The position numbers and the translations under genes were made by a program. Under the pieces are notes generated by a model. That model ran no database searches. It saw nothing but the letters and a program-made list of their open reading frames with translations, and was not told the DNA's origin. 64,000 bases of DNA, taken from Nectonema munidae. Taxonomy: Eukaryota; Nematomorpha; Nectonematoida; Nectonematidae. This document shows positions 31,641 through 44,039 of this stretch, one piece after another (position 1 is the first letter of the stretch; every line of letters begins with the position of its first letter). Where the stretch lies: contig JAUIRK010000043.1 of assembly GCA_030549495.1 (NCBI GenBank), positions 124,001-188,000 of the forward strand. Reading direction: 5' to 3'.

Positions 31641-33878
31641 AAATGTGAGCATTTTTTTCTAAATCACTTTTTAAGTCAGAATGGGGTAGGGATGAGTGAG
31701 AAAAGAAAGAGCAAGGGGTGAGGGGCTCCATTCAGGACCTTTCCCTGAAGCGCCACGATCCTTTGATACGCCCCTGCCTCCCCTTTCAAAAAATAAATAA
31801 ATAGGCTGCTTTATGATACATGCATGTTTACATATATATGTCGAACTATAATAATGAACTATTATGTTATCTAAAAATGGCCTGTGATGCCACTTTTAAA
31901 TATTACTTATAATGTGAGATAGATGGCATTGGTATGTGATTTCTTTATCGCACATTGTCTGTATAAATATAACAAATACTCTTCGTTAAAAAACAGTAAA
32001 ATGCTATTTCTTAGCTACTTATAATATAAGCAATGTATTCTGAAAGCCCATAAAAAATGCTTTAATTTGATATATCGCATGATACATTTGGTTGAGAAAT
32101 GCGAAAGAAGTGTTTTAATATTTGACTAAAATTTCAGCTAGGAACACTACAAATAAACTAAGCGTACACTAGCACGATAAAATAAAACACACACTTGTGC
32201 TCAAAGATGTGGTGAAGCGTATGCGAGATAAGAAATCGCTGCGTTCACAAACGCGTAATGCAACATGTGTTAATCTTTCTTCGCATAGTTATGGGCTAAA
32301 ATCAATAATAAGCGTGTTAGAATCAATAATATGATTTATTCTTCTCACACTGTCGGTATAAATATAACGAATGTCCTTCGTTAAAAATTAGAAAGGTTGT
32401 ATCTAAACTAAATAAAAGTTGACTACGATTATCCAACAAAACTCGTACATTCAATCGACATTTTTCACTTCAAAAATAATTTTAAATTTATTAGAAAAAC
32501 ATTATACTGACCTATACTACTGACCCATAAAAAGTAAAAAAATATATAGTTATTTTCGACTGTTTTCTTTACCTTTGTTAAAATAAAATATTGGAAAAAA
32601 AGTATATAAACTCATCACGTTAATTATTGGTATTTTTTCGAACTAGATAAAAATTGACTGAATAAAAGCACATTTTGCAAAAGGGAAAACATTTTTTTTT
32701 GTAAAACCTAACCTATGTTAATCACAAAGAGTATAGCTTTCCAATGAAACCATTTTCAATAAAAAAAAGTTTTTTTAATATTCACATTATGCTGTTAACA
32801 AAAAGTTTGCACTTTTTTTACTAAAATTTTGAGCAACTTTTTAGAAGTAGTCCAGTTATCAAAAAATTAAAAAGCTTTTGCAAAAATACATTATTCTAGC
32901 GTAAATAGCAAACGATAAGCTTTCAATATTATATCTTTTTATATATATCATGAAAAAGAAATATTGAAAAACTGTTTAATTTTCGTCATAATAGTATTAG
33001 TAGTATTATTATATATTACATAAACATTTCAACCAATCATATTGTTTTCATGAAATAAAACCGAAATTTTAAAGTCGTTTGAACTTTTGTGTAGAATTTT
33101 TGAAATGGTTCGTTTATTATGTAAACAAAATTTTTTTTGAAAATTTTATTTTAAATATGTTTGAAATATTTTTTTAGCATTTTACGATTTTTATATTTAA
33201 ATATATAATAAGGTCTAGCAAGTTTTCTCCACGGAGGTCTTGCCAGACATCTGATATATACATATATTAATTGTTAGGTAGGTAGAGAGATCTCGAAGCA
33301 CTTTCCGAAAATAATGGATATGCTTGAAAAAATTAAAACTAGTTTGTAAACTTAATAATATTTTGCTAAGCCTTTTCCGTTTGCATAGCATTTGATTCAA
33401 AAAATTATACGTAAGATGTGTGTTTTTAAGATTTTGTAATTTTCTGGCACAATAATATTTTCTCGGGCCCCTCCACTAACAAACCCATAAAAAAGGCCCT
33501 GCCCCAAGTCGCTTGTTTTCCTCTTTAGAGATCGTAGCAACTGTCTCTTCTTTATTTCCATTGTGAAATTACGCTTTTTAATTATTCGTTTTTTTAGATC
33601 AGCTCTTATAAATTTTCCTTTTTTGAAATTTATTACTGATTAATTCGCATCCCTAGCCCACATTCTTAATGTAGGTATATAATAAAATTGCGTTGCATTG
33701 TATCTGCTTTATCCATTATTAATCTCTCATGATATATGTGTGCGCCGCGCAGGTGAAGGCGGATAAAATCATAATAAAAATAGGTATCACTACTAATTTT
33801 GGCTTCCACAATTTGGCTCACCATTGATTCAGGTGACACTAGTTTGAATTACACGCCTATTATCCCTTGATTCTAGAG
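31641..33878. other. Intergenic with a duplicated TATA-bearing block
   Basis: No gene seen. Blocks 31938-31997 and 32333-32391 are diverged copies of one 60-bp sequence sharing CTGTCGGTATAAATATAAC-like and CTTCGTTAAAAA motifs. A block at 33280-33310 (AGCACTTTCCGAAAATAATG) resembles the LINE A 3' end. GC-rich patches lie at 31690-31790 and 33465-33520. Confidence 0.4.
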
Positions 33879-34262
33879 CAGGGGCCGGGATCTTTCTGGC
33901 TAAAAGAGCCCAAAAAACACATATTTTAAAATCTAATCCTCTGAGAGCCATATATATTTTTAAATACTGATTACAAATAAAAGGAAAAAGAAGACCAACA
34001 ATTTTAGAGTAAAATAACACTCTAAACAACATTGTTTTATCGAAGTTATTTAAATAAGCAAAATCTGCATCATCATCAGCTTTATCTGTGTCGTCGTGAT
34101 TCGTAATGATGAAGAAATTAAGAAAGTGTAGAATTTGCAAGAAGGATATGCATTATCGCAATACCTCCCTTTATCCTGAAGGCCACCTAATTTATCTGAG
34201 AGCCAGATGCAGTCATCAAAAGAGCCATGTCTGGCTCGCAAGCCATAGGTTCCCTTCCCCTG
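33879..34262. mobile_element. hAT MITE, 384 bp, perfect 8-bp target duplication
   Basis: Starts CAGGGGCCGGGATC and ends CCCTTCCCCTG; TTCTAGAG is found at 33871-33878 and 34263-34270. Reverse-oriented relative of the MITE at 22059-22435, with most of the length alignable by eye. The ORFs at 33829-34301 are chance frames. Confidence 0.95.
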
Positions 34263-34398
34263 TTCTAGAGGGAGGCTAGATGCTATTGCTTCTGTCACCA
34301 ATTGAAAGTAGACTGCCTGCTTACTTTATTTTGCCCAATCTTGATAGTGACTACAACTAAACATTCATGTTGGCTTCGAAGCATTTCATGAAATCATT

Positions 34399-34605
34399 TT
34401 AAAGTCTATACATAATATGCAATACAGTGATGCATAAGACACATATATTTTTGTTATTGTTGAAAAGAGCATTATAGGTTAATAGTTCCTTGAGATAAAT
34501 ATCTACTTCCTTGAATTTTAATAAAAAAAAGTGCTTACATTTGTTACTTTTAATATCATTCTTCAAATTATTCATGAATTTGCATAACATGCTTCAAACT
34601 TACAA
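34399..34605 (-). repeat. Diverged repeat shared with 17345-17585
   Basis: The minus-strand 63-codon ORF (34399-34590) contains HFFLLKFKEVDIYLKELL. The other copy has FFLLKFKEIDLFFDLRHL. Both keep the reading frame over about 50 residues, but each also has its own start and stop, so the role is unknown. Confidence 0.5.
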
Positions 34606-34691
34606 TTAATAAATGAGAATTTTTTTTACAAAAAAAACCTCTTAGCAAAATAAATAGACTAATTAACATGATTAATTGAGGAGCATATTTG

Positions 34692-34701
34692 TATATATAA
34701 G
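34692..34701 (+). promoter_or_regulatory. TATA box TATATATAAG
   Basis: Stands 60 bases before the ATG of the peptide gene at 34752, which leaves room for a 5' leader of about 30 bases. Confidence 0.5.
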
Positions 34702-34751
34702 TAAGTTGGAATTGGTTTCGCCAAATAAGTTTTTTTTATAAACACAATTTG

Positions 34752-35096
34752 ATGAAGATTTTTTTAGTAGCTCTGTTGGTCTTAGCCATCTTTAGTAGAA
34801 TGAATTCTGCCAAAATCGAATCTCTTTTAGGTACAAAAATTTTACGACTACCCTTTAGTTTTTTCTCACTGCCTTCTTCAGATATGCCTAACGGTTCTAT
34901 ACTTCTATTCCTAAGGAAACAGATTTCTATAAAACATTTAGTGGAAGTTAAATAACGTTTAAACCTGAAGATCTAAGATTCTCAAAATTTCTTTTTATTA
35001 TATATTTTAGAAAATATACCAGTTCTTATTAGATTTTTTAAGTCCCAACTCTATCAAAAATGGGCTAAAATTTTTCTAAAAAATGCGAAAATCTGA
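34752..35096 (+). CDS. Predicted small secreted peptide, two exons
   Basis: Exon 1 (34752-34830) encodes MKIFLVALLVLAIFSRMNSA, a textbook signal peptide, then KIESLL. A GTACAA donor follows at 34831. Exon 2 begins at 35011 after TATATATTTTAG and continues in frame (ENIPVLIRFFKSQLYQKWAK, then IFLKNAKI) to TGA at 35094-35096. Joined, the protein has 54 residues. The mature part of about 34 residues is cationic, with spaced Phe/Leu/Ile and Lys/Arg that would suit an amphipathic helix. A TATA box is at 34692 and ATTAAA at 35161. The unspliced frame runs to 34955 and is less convincing. I do not recognise the family; the donor is not the commonest form. Confidence 0.55.
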
Positions 35097-35160
35097 AGAA
35101 TTATTTTTGCGCTAGTGAAGAAGACATAATAATTTATCTATAGTAAACTAAATTATACTT

Positions 35161-35166
35161 ATTAAA
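35161..35166 (+). terminator. Candidate polyadenylation signal ATTAAA
   Basis: Lies 65 bases after the stop of the predicted peptide gene. Confidence 0.3.
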
Positions 35167-38100
35167 TCCAATTTTATCTTATTTTAGTCATGTATTTTAA
35201 GCGATACCAATTAAAACGATTTATAATTTCAATGGAAATTAATATAAATTTCATAAAATCGTCTGCTTCCATGACTAAAAAATTTTTTTCATCATAAAAT
35301 CATCTGCTTCCTCTTAGCATATTATCCTAGGTGACTGAGTAATAGGTAATTCTACGTTCTGATATTTAGTTATGTTCTTCTGAGTACTGGACCGCCAAAT
35401 TAAATTTAAGATTGGCACAAGTTATAAGTCCCAAAACAGTTTCATGATACGTTGTAGGTTAAGCATAATCGGTTATCTGGCGTCTGTAGGAGTAGGTTTG
35501 TAGGAACGATTATATATTCCTATTATAAATTATATATTCTAGGGTAACTTAAATACTTATTTTATGTATATATGTGATGAAATAAAATTCCAGGCGTAGT
35601 TTATTCCTAATCTAGAATGTACATTATCTATATTTTTATTTTTATATGATATACTAAATATTATATATAATATATAAAGTATTACATAACGACTAATTTT
35701 AGTTTTTTTTGGCAATCTTTTTTATAATCATATTTTTTTATTTAGTAACAAACTAAATTTCGTTGTGGAGCTTTTTAATACTGGTTTTCTTTCTCGGAAG
35801 AATTCAAAGATTTTTACAGTTAGATAGTTATTAATCAAGCTACCACTTATCTTTAAGATTGTTTTCCAGTTTGGAAGCGTTCGAGTTAGGATTGTATCGT
35901 TCACTTAGCTGTATTCAAAAATTTTAAATTTATATTCTTATAAAATAATATATATCAGAGTATAGTTATGCAGTACAAAAAGCATTCTAGGTTTTTAGTG
36001 GAATGGCAAGTAGACCCTGGACTCAACATTCTTGGCAGTACCACGAAATCTGTAAGGATGGGTGCAAACATTCTTCTTCCTAGCATAAATATGATCCACA
36101 ATACTTTCTACACTGTAATGCACAGTGGTATTAATTAATATCAAAGAAGACCGATAGCGATACCTATGGTGTTTGTAAATACTGTGAAACAAATACTTGA
36201 ATGCAAGATATTGTATCACGATAAATGTTTTCTACAATCAAAAACTGTGTTTTAATCGTCATATGACAATGGCGGTAAAAAGTTCACGCGCCAAAATTTA
36301 GGTTGAAATCTCATTTTTTAGGTAATTTTCGTGAACTATGTCTTAAAAATTGGCTTAATTATACGAATTTCAGACGTGTCCTTTATATTTTCTAACAACT
36401 TCACAAAAATATTAGACTTTCTCTTTAAATCTGTAATTTTTGTTTATGTTCCACATTTATAGAACAAGCGGCGCAAAGTATGCCTACTCAATGAAAATAC
36501 GTCACTGACTTTTTGTTTTTTATGAACTAAGTGGTTAAAAAAGATCAAATTTTAATATCATAAACATAAAATTCTAAAACAAATTAAAAATTCGTTAAAA
36601 TTTTTACAAAAACTATCTAAGAATTAAATTTATATATGAAAAACCTTGTTTCACACAGCATAAGAGCTCATTAAAATTACATATAAAAAATATTTAAGTC
36701 AAAACTAAGTTTATATCATTTGTTAGAAGCACCTGAAAAATTTAGATAATAACTTTTTAACATTTTTTTAAATGTTTGAATTTCAACATATCGCCTTTTA
36801 TTAATTCGATAAATAAGTATTGCATACTTTCAAGATTGCACATTAAGATAGAAGAGCGAGGTTTGGGCTGAAAAATGTCTCGGACGAGATATTATACTAA
36901 ATTAATGTATACACTCAACTTCATACATATACTAATCAGCCTTGATAAATGTTTTACATCTTTTTCTCCCCAATAATATTGTATTAAACAGCTATATATC
37001 CATATCTAATTTTTGTAATATATTCAAATTATTTTATTTATATATTTATCTCAAAAAATACACATAGTAAACTTTCAAACTTTGCAAAATCATAAGATGA
37101 TAACTTTATATTCAAATAATAAAGAAAAATGTGTGGTCTTTTTTGTTCAGAATACTAATATTTTTTTAAGACGATTTGTACATTAAGCGCAAAGATTATA
37201 TTTTCTTATTAATTAAAAAATTTTCTAAATGTTATATGTTTTTTATTTTATTTGTGTCCAATAATTTTAATGGCTGCCAATGTCTCTTTTAATTTTATTT
37301 CACATAGATACCTTACCAATGCTGCCAATTTAGATTATTTAAATCCAGATCTAGATTTTTTTGAAATCTTTTAGATTTAAAATAACCTCATCTAGATTAT
37401 ACATTATTTTATGGATTATTCTTAGAGAAAAAATTTTTTTTTTAGATTATTATTCTGATCTAAATAAAATCAGGTAAAATGGAAACTTTTCTTTATCAAA
37501 TCAGTTTTCTTTTAAGTCTAGAATTTATTTTCTTTCTTTTTTAAAAATAATTATCAAAAAACTAAAAAAGATTAGAGTGTAAAGATATTTAGTCAAACTT
37601 ATCTCTCTTGGCCAAAGTGTCGTTTTCGACAAAGTTAAATCAAACACTTTCACATTATTTATAAATAGTAAATTTTTATTTATAAACTTGTATAATTCTT
37701 TTACCATGTATTTTATATCATACTTGCCAACCTAAAATTTTAGAACGGGAGATATTAAGCAAAATCTGGACTCTCCCAGTTATACTGGGAGACTTCACAT
37801 GTATGCTATATGTATATGCAACTAATAAGAAGTAAGTGATTAGGAACATAATTTTAATTTAATGGAGAATGTTTGTCGCGGATCCACCCAAGGACCTGCA
37901 CCGTCATGATGGTGAGTCTAGTTTCAACGCAGACTTTTCATCCTACAAACCTCTCAAGAATGGGTAAATGAATTGCTGATTCTAAACCTAGATATATAAA
38001 TATTAAATTAAGCTACAAGATTGCAATTCTAGAGTTATATATGCTCTTTGTAAGATATGTAATAAAAGGATTTTAAATTAATTTAATAACCTCTGTAAAC

Positions 38101-38329
38101 ATTTTTTCATTTAGGGTATAAAAAACCAATAGTGTCGATTTCGACACTATGACCAACCATAAAAAAATATTGGCCTTTCTAGTGGTAAAGCTTAATATAA
38201 AATAATTCATTTTCACCTTTTCTTATTAAAAAAATTAATTTTTTATTATTTAGTTATTCTCATAGTAGAATTGTACTTTACTATTTAATTTAGTTTAATT
38301 CATGTGAAACTTTTTTTTACAGACCTAAT
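35167..38329. other. Intergenic, nothing firmly recognised
   Basis: Three kilobases without a credible gene. The minus ORF at 35995-36219 has no known motif in its own frame; a neighbouring frame is Cys-rich (HCALQCRKYCGSYLC, later WYCQEC) and faintly recalls the Cys-rich tail of piggyBac transposases, but is broken and too short to call. A perfect hairpin AGTGTCGATTTCGACACT is at 38132-38149. Repeated AGATCTAGATTT-like motifs are at 37330-37480. Confidence 0.35.
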
Positions 38330-39355
38330 TTTTTGATGCCGATAAAAATTACTTACTCACAAAAATTCTGTAATGAGTGGTTGCAAGATGATGCTTCCAA
38401 AGATTGGCTTGCCAAAGTTATTGGGGATGACTCCAAAGCTTTTTGCAAGAGGTGTAACATAAGACTACTGAGAAACATATTTCCACTGATCCTTCCAAAA
38501 TCAGTAAAATATATCCATTTGTTGATAAATCAACTGATTTGTCTAATATTAAAGGTAGTATTTCATTATACATGTACTGTCACTCATCTATAAGTACTTG
38601 TGAACACCTAGTTGTCATGTTCAAGAATAAGGTTCATGATAGTAAAGTAGTGAAAGATCTCAAGTTATACAGAACTAAATGTTCCAAAATCATAACTAAT
38701 GTTCTTTTTCCTCATTTTGAATTGGACTTGCCCGAGGACATAGGTGAAAGTAAATATAGTTTGCTGATAGATGAGTCGAATGATATAAGTGTCACAAAAA
38801 TTCTTGGTCTTTTAATAATTTATTACAGTTTCAAAGAAAAAAATGTTGTTACAACTTATCTCAGTTTGGTTGAAATAAAAGAGTGCTCTGCCGATGACAT
38901 TCGTGGATGCCATAAAATTCACATTGAACTCAAAAAATCTTGATTTGTCCAAGTTCGTTGCTATAGGAACTGACAATGCAAGTGGATACGTGTTACCAAC
39001 GGAGTTTACACAAAATTGAAGAAAGAAAATCCTCACCTCATACTGATAAGGTGCACATGTCACTCAATTCAACTCGCTACATCATATGCAACGGCTGAAA
39101 GTTTGCCTAGGAATTTGACATATATGATTGCAGAAACAAGCAAGTGGTTTGCTTACTCTGCCATCAGGCAAAGAAAATATAGAGAGTTATATCAATCCTT
39201 AAATGATAATGCTCAGCCATTGAAAATCCAGAAAATTTGTCAAACCAGATGGTTGAGTTTACAAACAAGTGTTGAGAGAATACTAGATCAATGGAATGAG
39301 CTCAAAACTCATTTTGATTTCACAAGAAAGTCTGAAAAATGCTACCCAAACTGTA
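38330..39355 (+). pseudogene. hAT transposase remnant (ZNF862/SCAND3-like)
   Basis: In order: YSQKFCNEWLQDDASKDWLA and DDSKAFCKRCN (N-terminal zinc-binding half), then YSLLIDESNDISVTKILGLL (near 38760) with the first catalytic Asp in DES.D, then VAIGTDNASG-like sequence near 38965 (the second Asp, GTDNAS), then PHLILIRCTCHSIQLATSYA and QKICQTRWLSLQTSVERIL (the TRW block) to 39355. This is the order in the hAT proteins related to ZNF862/SCAND3. Four frame changes are seen. The sequence stops abruptly where the R3 minisatellite begins, so the C-terminal third is missing. Confidence 0.85.
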
Positions 39356-39785
39356 TACTACGATGATTCATCTCCAACCTGTATACTACGATGATTCATC
39401 TCCAACCTGTATACTACGATGGTTCATCTCCAGCCTGTATACCGCGATGGTTCATCTCCAACCTATCAGTTCATATTTTTGATATACCTCATTCGGGGAG
39501 AGGAGTTAGATAAGTTATTACCTATATGTTTGCAATTTTTTCACGATATTAAATAATATATTTGTCAAATAATCAAAATAAAATTCTGTAATCAAATAAT
39601 CGAAAAATATTCTTTAAAAAAATCAAAAAATGAAACTTTCTGTTCATATTTTGCTACCTCATACGATGTTACAAAAGTTATTACCTATATTTTGCAATTT
39701 GCACGATTTTAAATATATTTGTCAAATAATCGAAAAATGTTCAAATCAAAAAATATTTATTCTTTTTAAATATATCGTTGGCTCT
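39351..39785 (-). repeat. R3 repeat copy, 28-bp minisatellite at one edge
   Basis: Reverse orientation. The minisatellite edge (39351-39470, four units such as GATTCATCTCCAACCTGTAT) abuts the hAT transposase fragment. The other edge, TCGTTGGCTCTCC (39773-39785), abuts the interior of piggyBac-like copy P3. Body sequence follows that at 27465-27790 closely. Confidence 0.75.
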
Positions 39786-41140
39786 CCTTTTATAAATATT
39801 TTTAATGTTACATATATATATATATTTCAACCATGCTCAGTGGTGATATTCATTTTTTATGAAAATCAATCAAACCTTTCAAAAAATTGATTTATATATA
39901 ACAGCTCATCTTAAAAGAAACTTTATCTAAATGATTAAATAAAGTTTTTTTACACATATAAATACCCATATTTAAGTATATAAAGTTTTTTACACATATT
40001 AATAAACCAACTTTAGGTATTTAATTCACTCAAAATATTTCATTTTTCAGTAAATTAGGTATCTCGAAATGACCTCCATCATTTTGGCTACAAATTTGTT
40101 AACTGGTAGTATCTACATCATTTCTTCTATTCTTTATACAGTATGTAATTTTGTTTTTCATTCTATGATGATCCTTTGTTGGTAGCTGTTTTTTCATTAA
40201 AAATTTAATATCTTCAATTTGTGTTGGAAAAACTTTTTTAAGGATTTATTTTGAACAGATTTTTTCCGCTCTGAAAGCATTCTTATAATCTTCTTGATGA
40301 TGTTAGGCTTTTTTTTTATCAGTATCGTAAATTTTTAACATTTGATATGAAGATTCAGTCTGAATATTTGTCAACCAATCCCATTTCATAAGTTTTTTTC
40401 TGATGAATTATTCGTGATGTTCATTGTTAAATTACAAAAAGTTCTTCACCTTTTTCATCCAAAAGATTTTCTCTTTCAAAGCAAATTCAATTTAAATTAA
40501 TCTTGATAGTGACTAAATCCTCGCATATTGGCATCTGTACCCTATTCTAAATTTTCAAATTTCCTTTTCTTCTTAGTTAAATGATAATTGTAATCCTAGA
40601 TGATAAGCTATAGATTTAAAGATTTTCCATTTGTAAAAGCGGAATTTCTTTTTCACTGTCAAAATCTTTTTTGAAGCACCCAATATTAGATCATTAGAAC
40701 ATGGTAGATCTTTCATTTTGTCAAGATTTTTTAATTATTTCTATTGATCACATGTTCACTTTTCAATTAGTTTTCAGATTGCTTCCTTCTCTCATATTAA
40801 TCTTCAAAAGATTTATATTAGCCAAAATATACAAAAAAGATATATTTTTACTATATAACTATTTTTTTGAAAAAATTTTGCTGAACTGATTTTCAAACAT
40901 ACACAACTAATTCAATTGCCACTTCCAGATATTTTTATCCGTATTAACTAAAATGGAGTACAGAAATAAAATAAGCATAGTCGATTTGGTATAAAAACAT
41001 ATTTTATGTAAAATTTGAAGGTATATTTTATTAGATATATTTTTCATCAATCAAAATTTTGGTTGACATTTTTCAAAAAGTTGCCATGATTGTTGAAAAA
41101 ATTAAATATATAATGTATTATGCGCTCAAAACTATGATAT
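39783..41140 (+). mobile_element. piggyBac-like copy P3, compact arrays, both ends lost
   Basis: It begins inside the left end (TTTTATAAATATTTTTAATG), has only about 1.3 units of array 1 (39820-40010), the full spacer (40010-40960) and about half a unit of array 2 (40970-41020). The right-end inner sequence AATCAAAATTTTGGTTGACA then follows and stops near 41140. Neither TTAA end is present. Confidence 0.8.
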
Positions 41141-42613
41141 ATATGATTACCAATTTGGATTTAGGAGGTGTTATTCTACAAGTCAATTACATTCTTTTTA
41201 TTCATAGTATTATAAATTACTGAGAGAAAAATATGTCTGTTTTTGAGCATTTATTCAGTATCCATTTCGATACTTTTTTTAATCTTTCATTCACTTGTCA
41301 CAATTAAGATTAAACCTCTAAAAAGTCGGTTTCTTCCCATTTTTGTAATGAAATAATTAATTTTTAAATTAATACAGGGAAGTGGATAACGAAAACATTG
41401 TTTTGGCGTGAATTAAGATTTTCCTTCCCATATTCGATGTGAATAGGCATTACGACCGCTACAATTGCAAATCATACGGCGTTTTCATCTTTACCATGAC
41501 AATTCATGTGATAATTCAATACTACTTCCAGCTTATTTCTATCCTTGCTCCCAAAATTTTTGTTTATTGTAATTTATTATAAGAAATGGGGAACAAAGAT
41601 CGACGAAGCCTGTTGAAGAGAATCGAAACTTTAAGAAATGAAGTAACTTTTTTTTATTTTTATCAAAACAAAAATATTTTTTGCTGTAAATATATTTCAA
41701 AAACTAAGGAACAACGATTTACAATCAAATCAATAGTGAGGTCGGTCTAAACTTCTGAACTATTTTATTTTTGTAGGAGAGTTGTCAAAATTGTGAACGG
41801 CAAGCCACATATTCCCATCCTCTCTTTCGAAACATTGCCATCTTTTCATTACATGTAATATAAACCAAGACACGATTGTAGTCTATTGCTATCCATAGAC
41901 TATCCTCTTGACTAGTTATTCAAAATACACATCTTACCGCTTTATATGAAAGTTAAGTCATTTTTTAAAGATGAAGTATTCACCGAAAAAAGCAAACTAG
42001 TAATCTTAACAATGCATAAGTATACTGATGTAATAGTAAAATCTTTACTTTGATCATCCTAATTATACCGAAAACAAGCTGTGAATTATTACCGCAAATT
42101 TTAATTTTTCTATACACTCATAAGTGATAACATAATTCTGAAAAAGTAAAACTAATTATTCTAAGCACACTTTTGCAAATGTAATACAATGTGAGTGATA
42201 TTTTTGTGCATTTATTATCTTTAATTTAAAAAAACTTATCTTACATAAAAGTATAGAAGAGATCGTTTATATGTCCTAAGATTCATTTAGATTGACAAAA
42301 TAATTGTAATAGTGTGTAAATATTTTCCTAATTTTATTAGAATTATTATTAATCTGAAAACTTCAGAGGGGGTCGACTGCCCCCTCTCACGCCCGTCTGG
42401 TTACTGGCCTGGATGAAAGTATTTAAAAGATGCTAGCATGTACTCATTTTAATCAATAGATGGTTATTTTAAGGTGTTTTGATTTTTGAAGAAACTTGTT
42501 TGATGCATAGATGAATTTAAAAACGAAATAAAATATTCAATTCAACGATATATTTAATAAAAATGAAAATATTTTCTTGTAAATAATTTCAGGATATGAA
42601 CAAATAAAGTCTT
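41141..42613. other. Intergenic, nothing recognised
   Basis: No ORF of note. Somewhat richer in GC at 41380-41520 and at 42360-42410, where GGGGGTCGACTGCCCCCTC forms a short hairpin. No repeat partner found. Confidence 0.4.
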
Positions 42614-42617
42614 TTAA

Positions 42618-42746
42618 CCCGTTAACGACCAGAATAATCAGACGATATATAATGTAAAGCAGAAGATTTGTATTAAAGAGCTTTGATAAACGCAGACGAT
42701 TTTATTTTTGTAAAGTCGACTATAGTCGACATTGGGCGTTAACGGG
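42618..42746. mobile_element. piggyBac-type MITE, 129 bp, intact TTAA duplication
   Basis: TTAA (42614-42617), then CCCGTTAACGACC to GGCGTTAACGGG, then TTAA (42747-42750). The terminal repeats are about 13 bases. Near the right end is the palindrome GTCGACTATAGTCGAC. A related right end is at 3246-3278. The ends differ from those of the 4.6-kb family apart from CCC next to TTAA. Confidence 0.9.
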
Positions 42747-42750
42747 TTAA

Positions 42751-44039
42751 TAAATAAAAAAGCTTTATTGCCCGTGTGTACTTATTCTTTTTTGCAGTTC
42801 TTTCACGCACTTTTAGCTATAAAGTAGTATGCTTACTCTAAAGATAGCATAAGAACTTATTAGATAATTTATGGAATAATTACTATTCCAATAGTAAATT
42901 TACTAGTTTCTTTTTTTCAGTATTTACTTTTAATTGTTTATTGATAAAGCATGATTTTCTATGCTAAAATAAATCGAAATAGTAAAATGAAGTATCAAAA
43001 CATAGCTAATTTATTATATTTTTGAAGTTATGTTATTTATATATTTAAAATCGTTTTATGTTTTTTACTTCTACAGGCTTCTGGTTGGTGTCAATTTTAC
43101 TGCATCTTTTATTTGCTGGCCGGCCGTGAATATAACGAATGTTTAGAAAGCATTTGTTGAAATGCACAAGATTTTTTCAAATTTGCTGAATATTAAATAA
43201 AATTTTTTGTTCTATTTTCTTCTTGATTTTTTTTGATTATTTTTATAATTAATTAACTTAACTTCTAACTATATTTCTATTTATTTAATCAAATACTATG
43301 CATGATCCGTATTGGAAAAGTAGTGGTGGTGATGGACCCAAAAGTGAAAAATGTGATCTAATTATAATAACAAACTTTTAATTAAAAAATGGAATTAATT
43401 TAAAATACTTAACTTTTTGATATTAAGAATAAATGTAATCTAAAAATGCATGTTTGCTTCTTTTTCTTCAAAGTATTTCTAAGATTATATGTTTACTTTT
43501 TTACTATATTTCTCTGTAAAAATGTTCACATACTTACAACTAACCAACTATTGCTATTAAATTTCTACCTATCACAGACAATGTTTTAAAATTATTTTAC
43601 GTCTAAATTTCATATCCAAACACTAGGGATGTGGCGATTAATCGTTATTAGTTTTGGTTCTTTATTCAAGTTAAAACTATACTTGCTTATATAGTTTTGC
43701 TTTATTTTATGACTTACCGTATATGCCGGTGTATAAGTCGACCTCCAAATTTTAGAACAAAATCGTGGAAAAATGTATGTTCTTTGTATAAGTCTAAGAA
43801 TTCTAGGGTATACTGGTCAAGTATTCGTGCAAGTTCAAAACTAAAAAGTAAAAGTATTGGGTATTTAGGAGAAATGTGCCACGAAATTTATTATTATATA
43901 AAACATTTTTTTGACTTGAACCGAATCCTTTTTCACAGAAAAAATGAGTGTATGCATAAAAAAATATCGAATCATTGCATCACAATAAACTTACCTTAGC
44001 TGCTTGTTCTTACTTCACACAAGCTAGCCCACCTGATTT
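42751..44039. other. Intergenic with two possible element ends
   Basis: AGGGATGTGGCGATTAATCG at 43626-43645 resembles the outer end of some hAT elements. CCGTATATGCCGGTGTATAA at 43718-43737, with GTCGACCTCC after it, resembles ends of pogo-type elements. Neither has a partner end here. The 100-codon ORF at 43697-43999 crosses the second of these and has no known motif. Confidence 0.4.

Noticed and set aside
35995-36219. 74-codon minus ORF, with a Cys-rich neighbouring frame, as a piggyBac transposase tail
   Set aside because: The resemblance needs frame changes and loses key cysteines; no catalytic core nearby.
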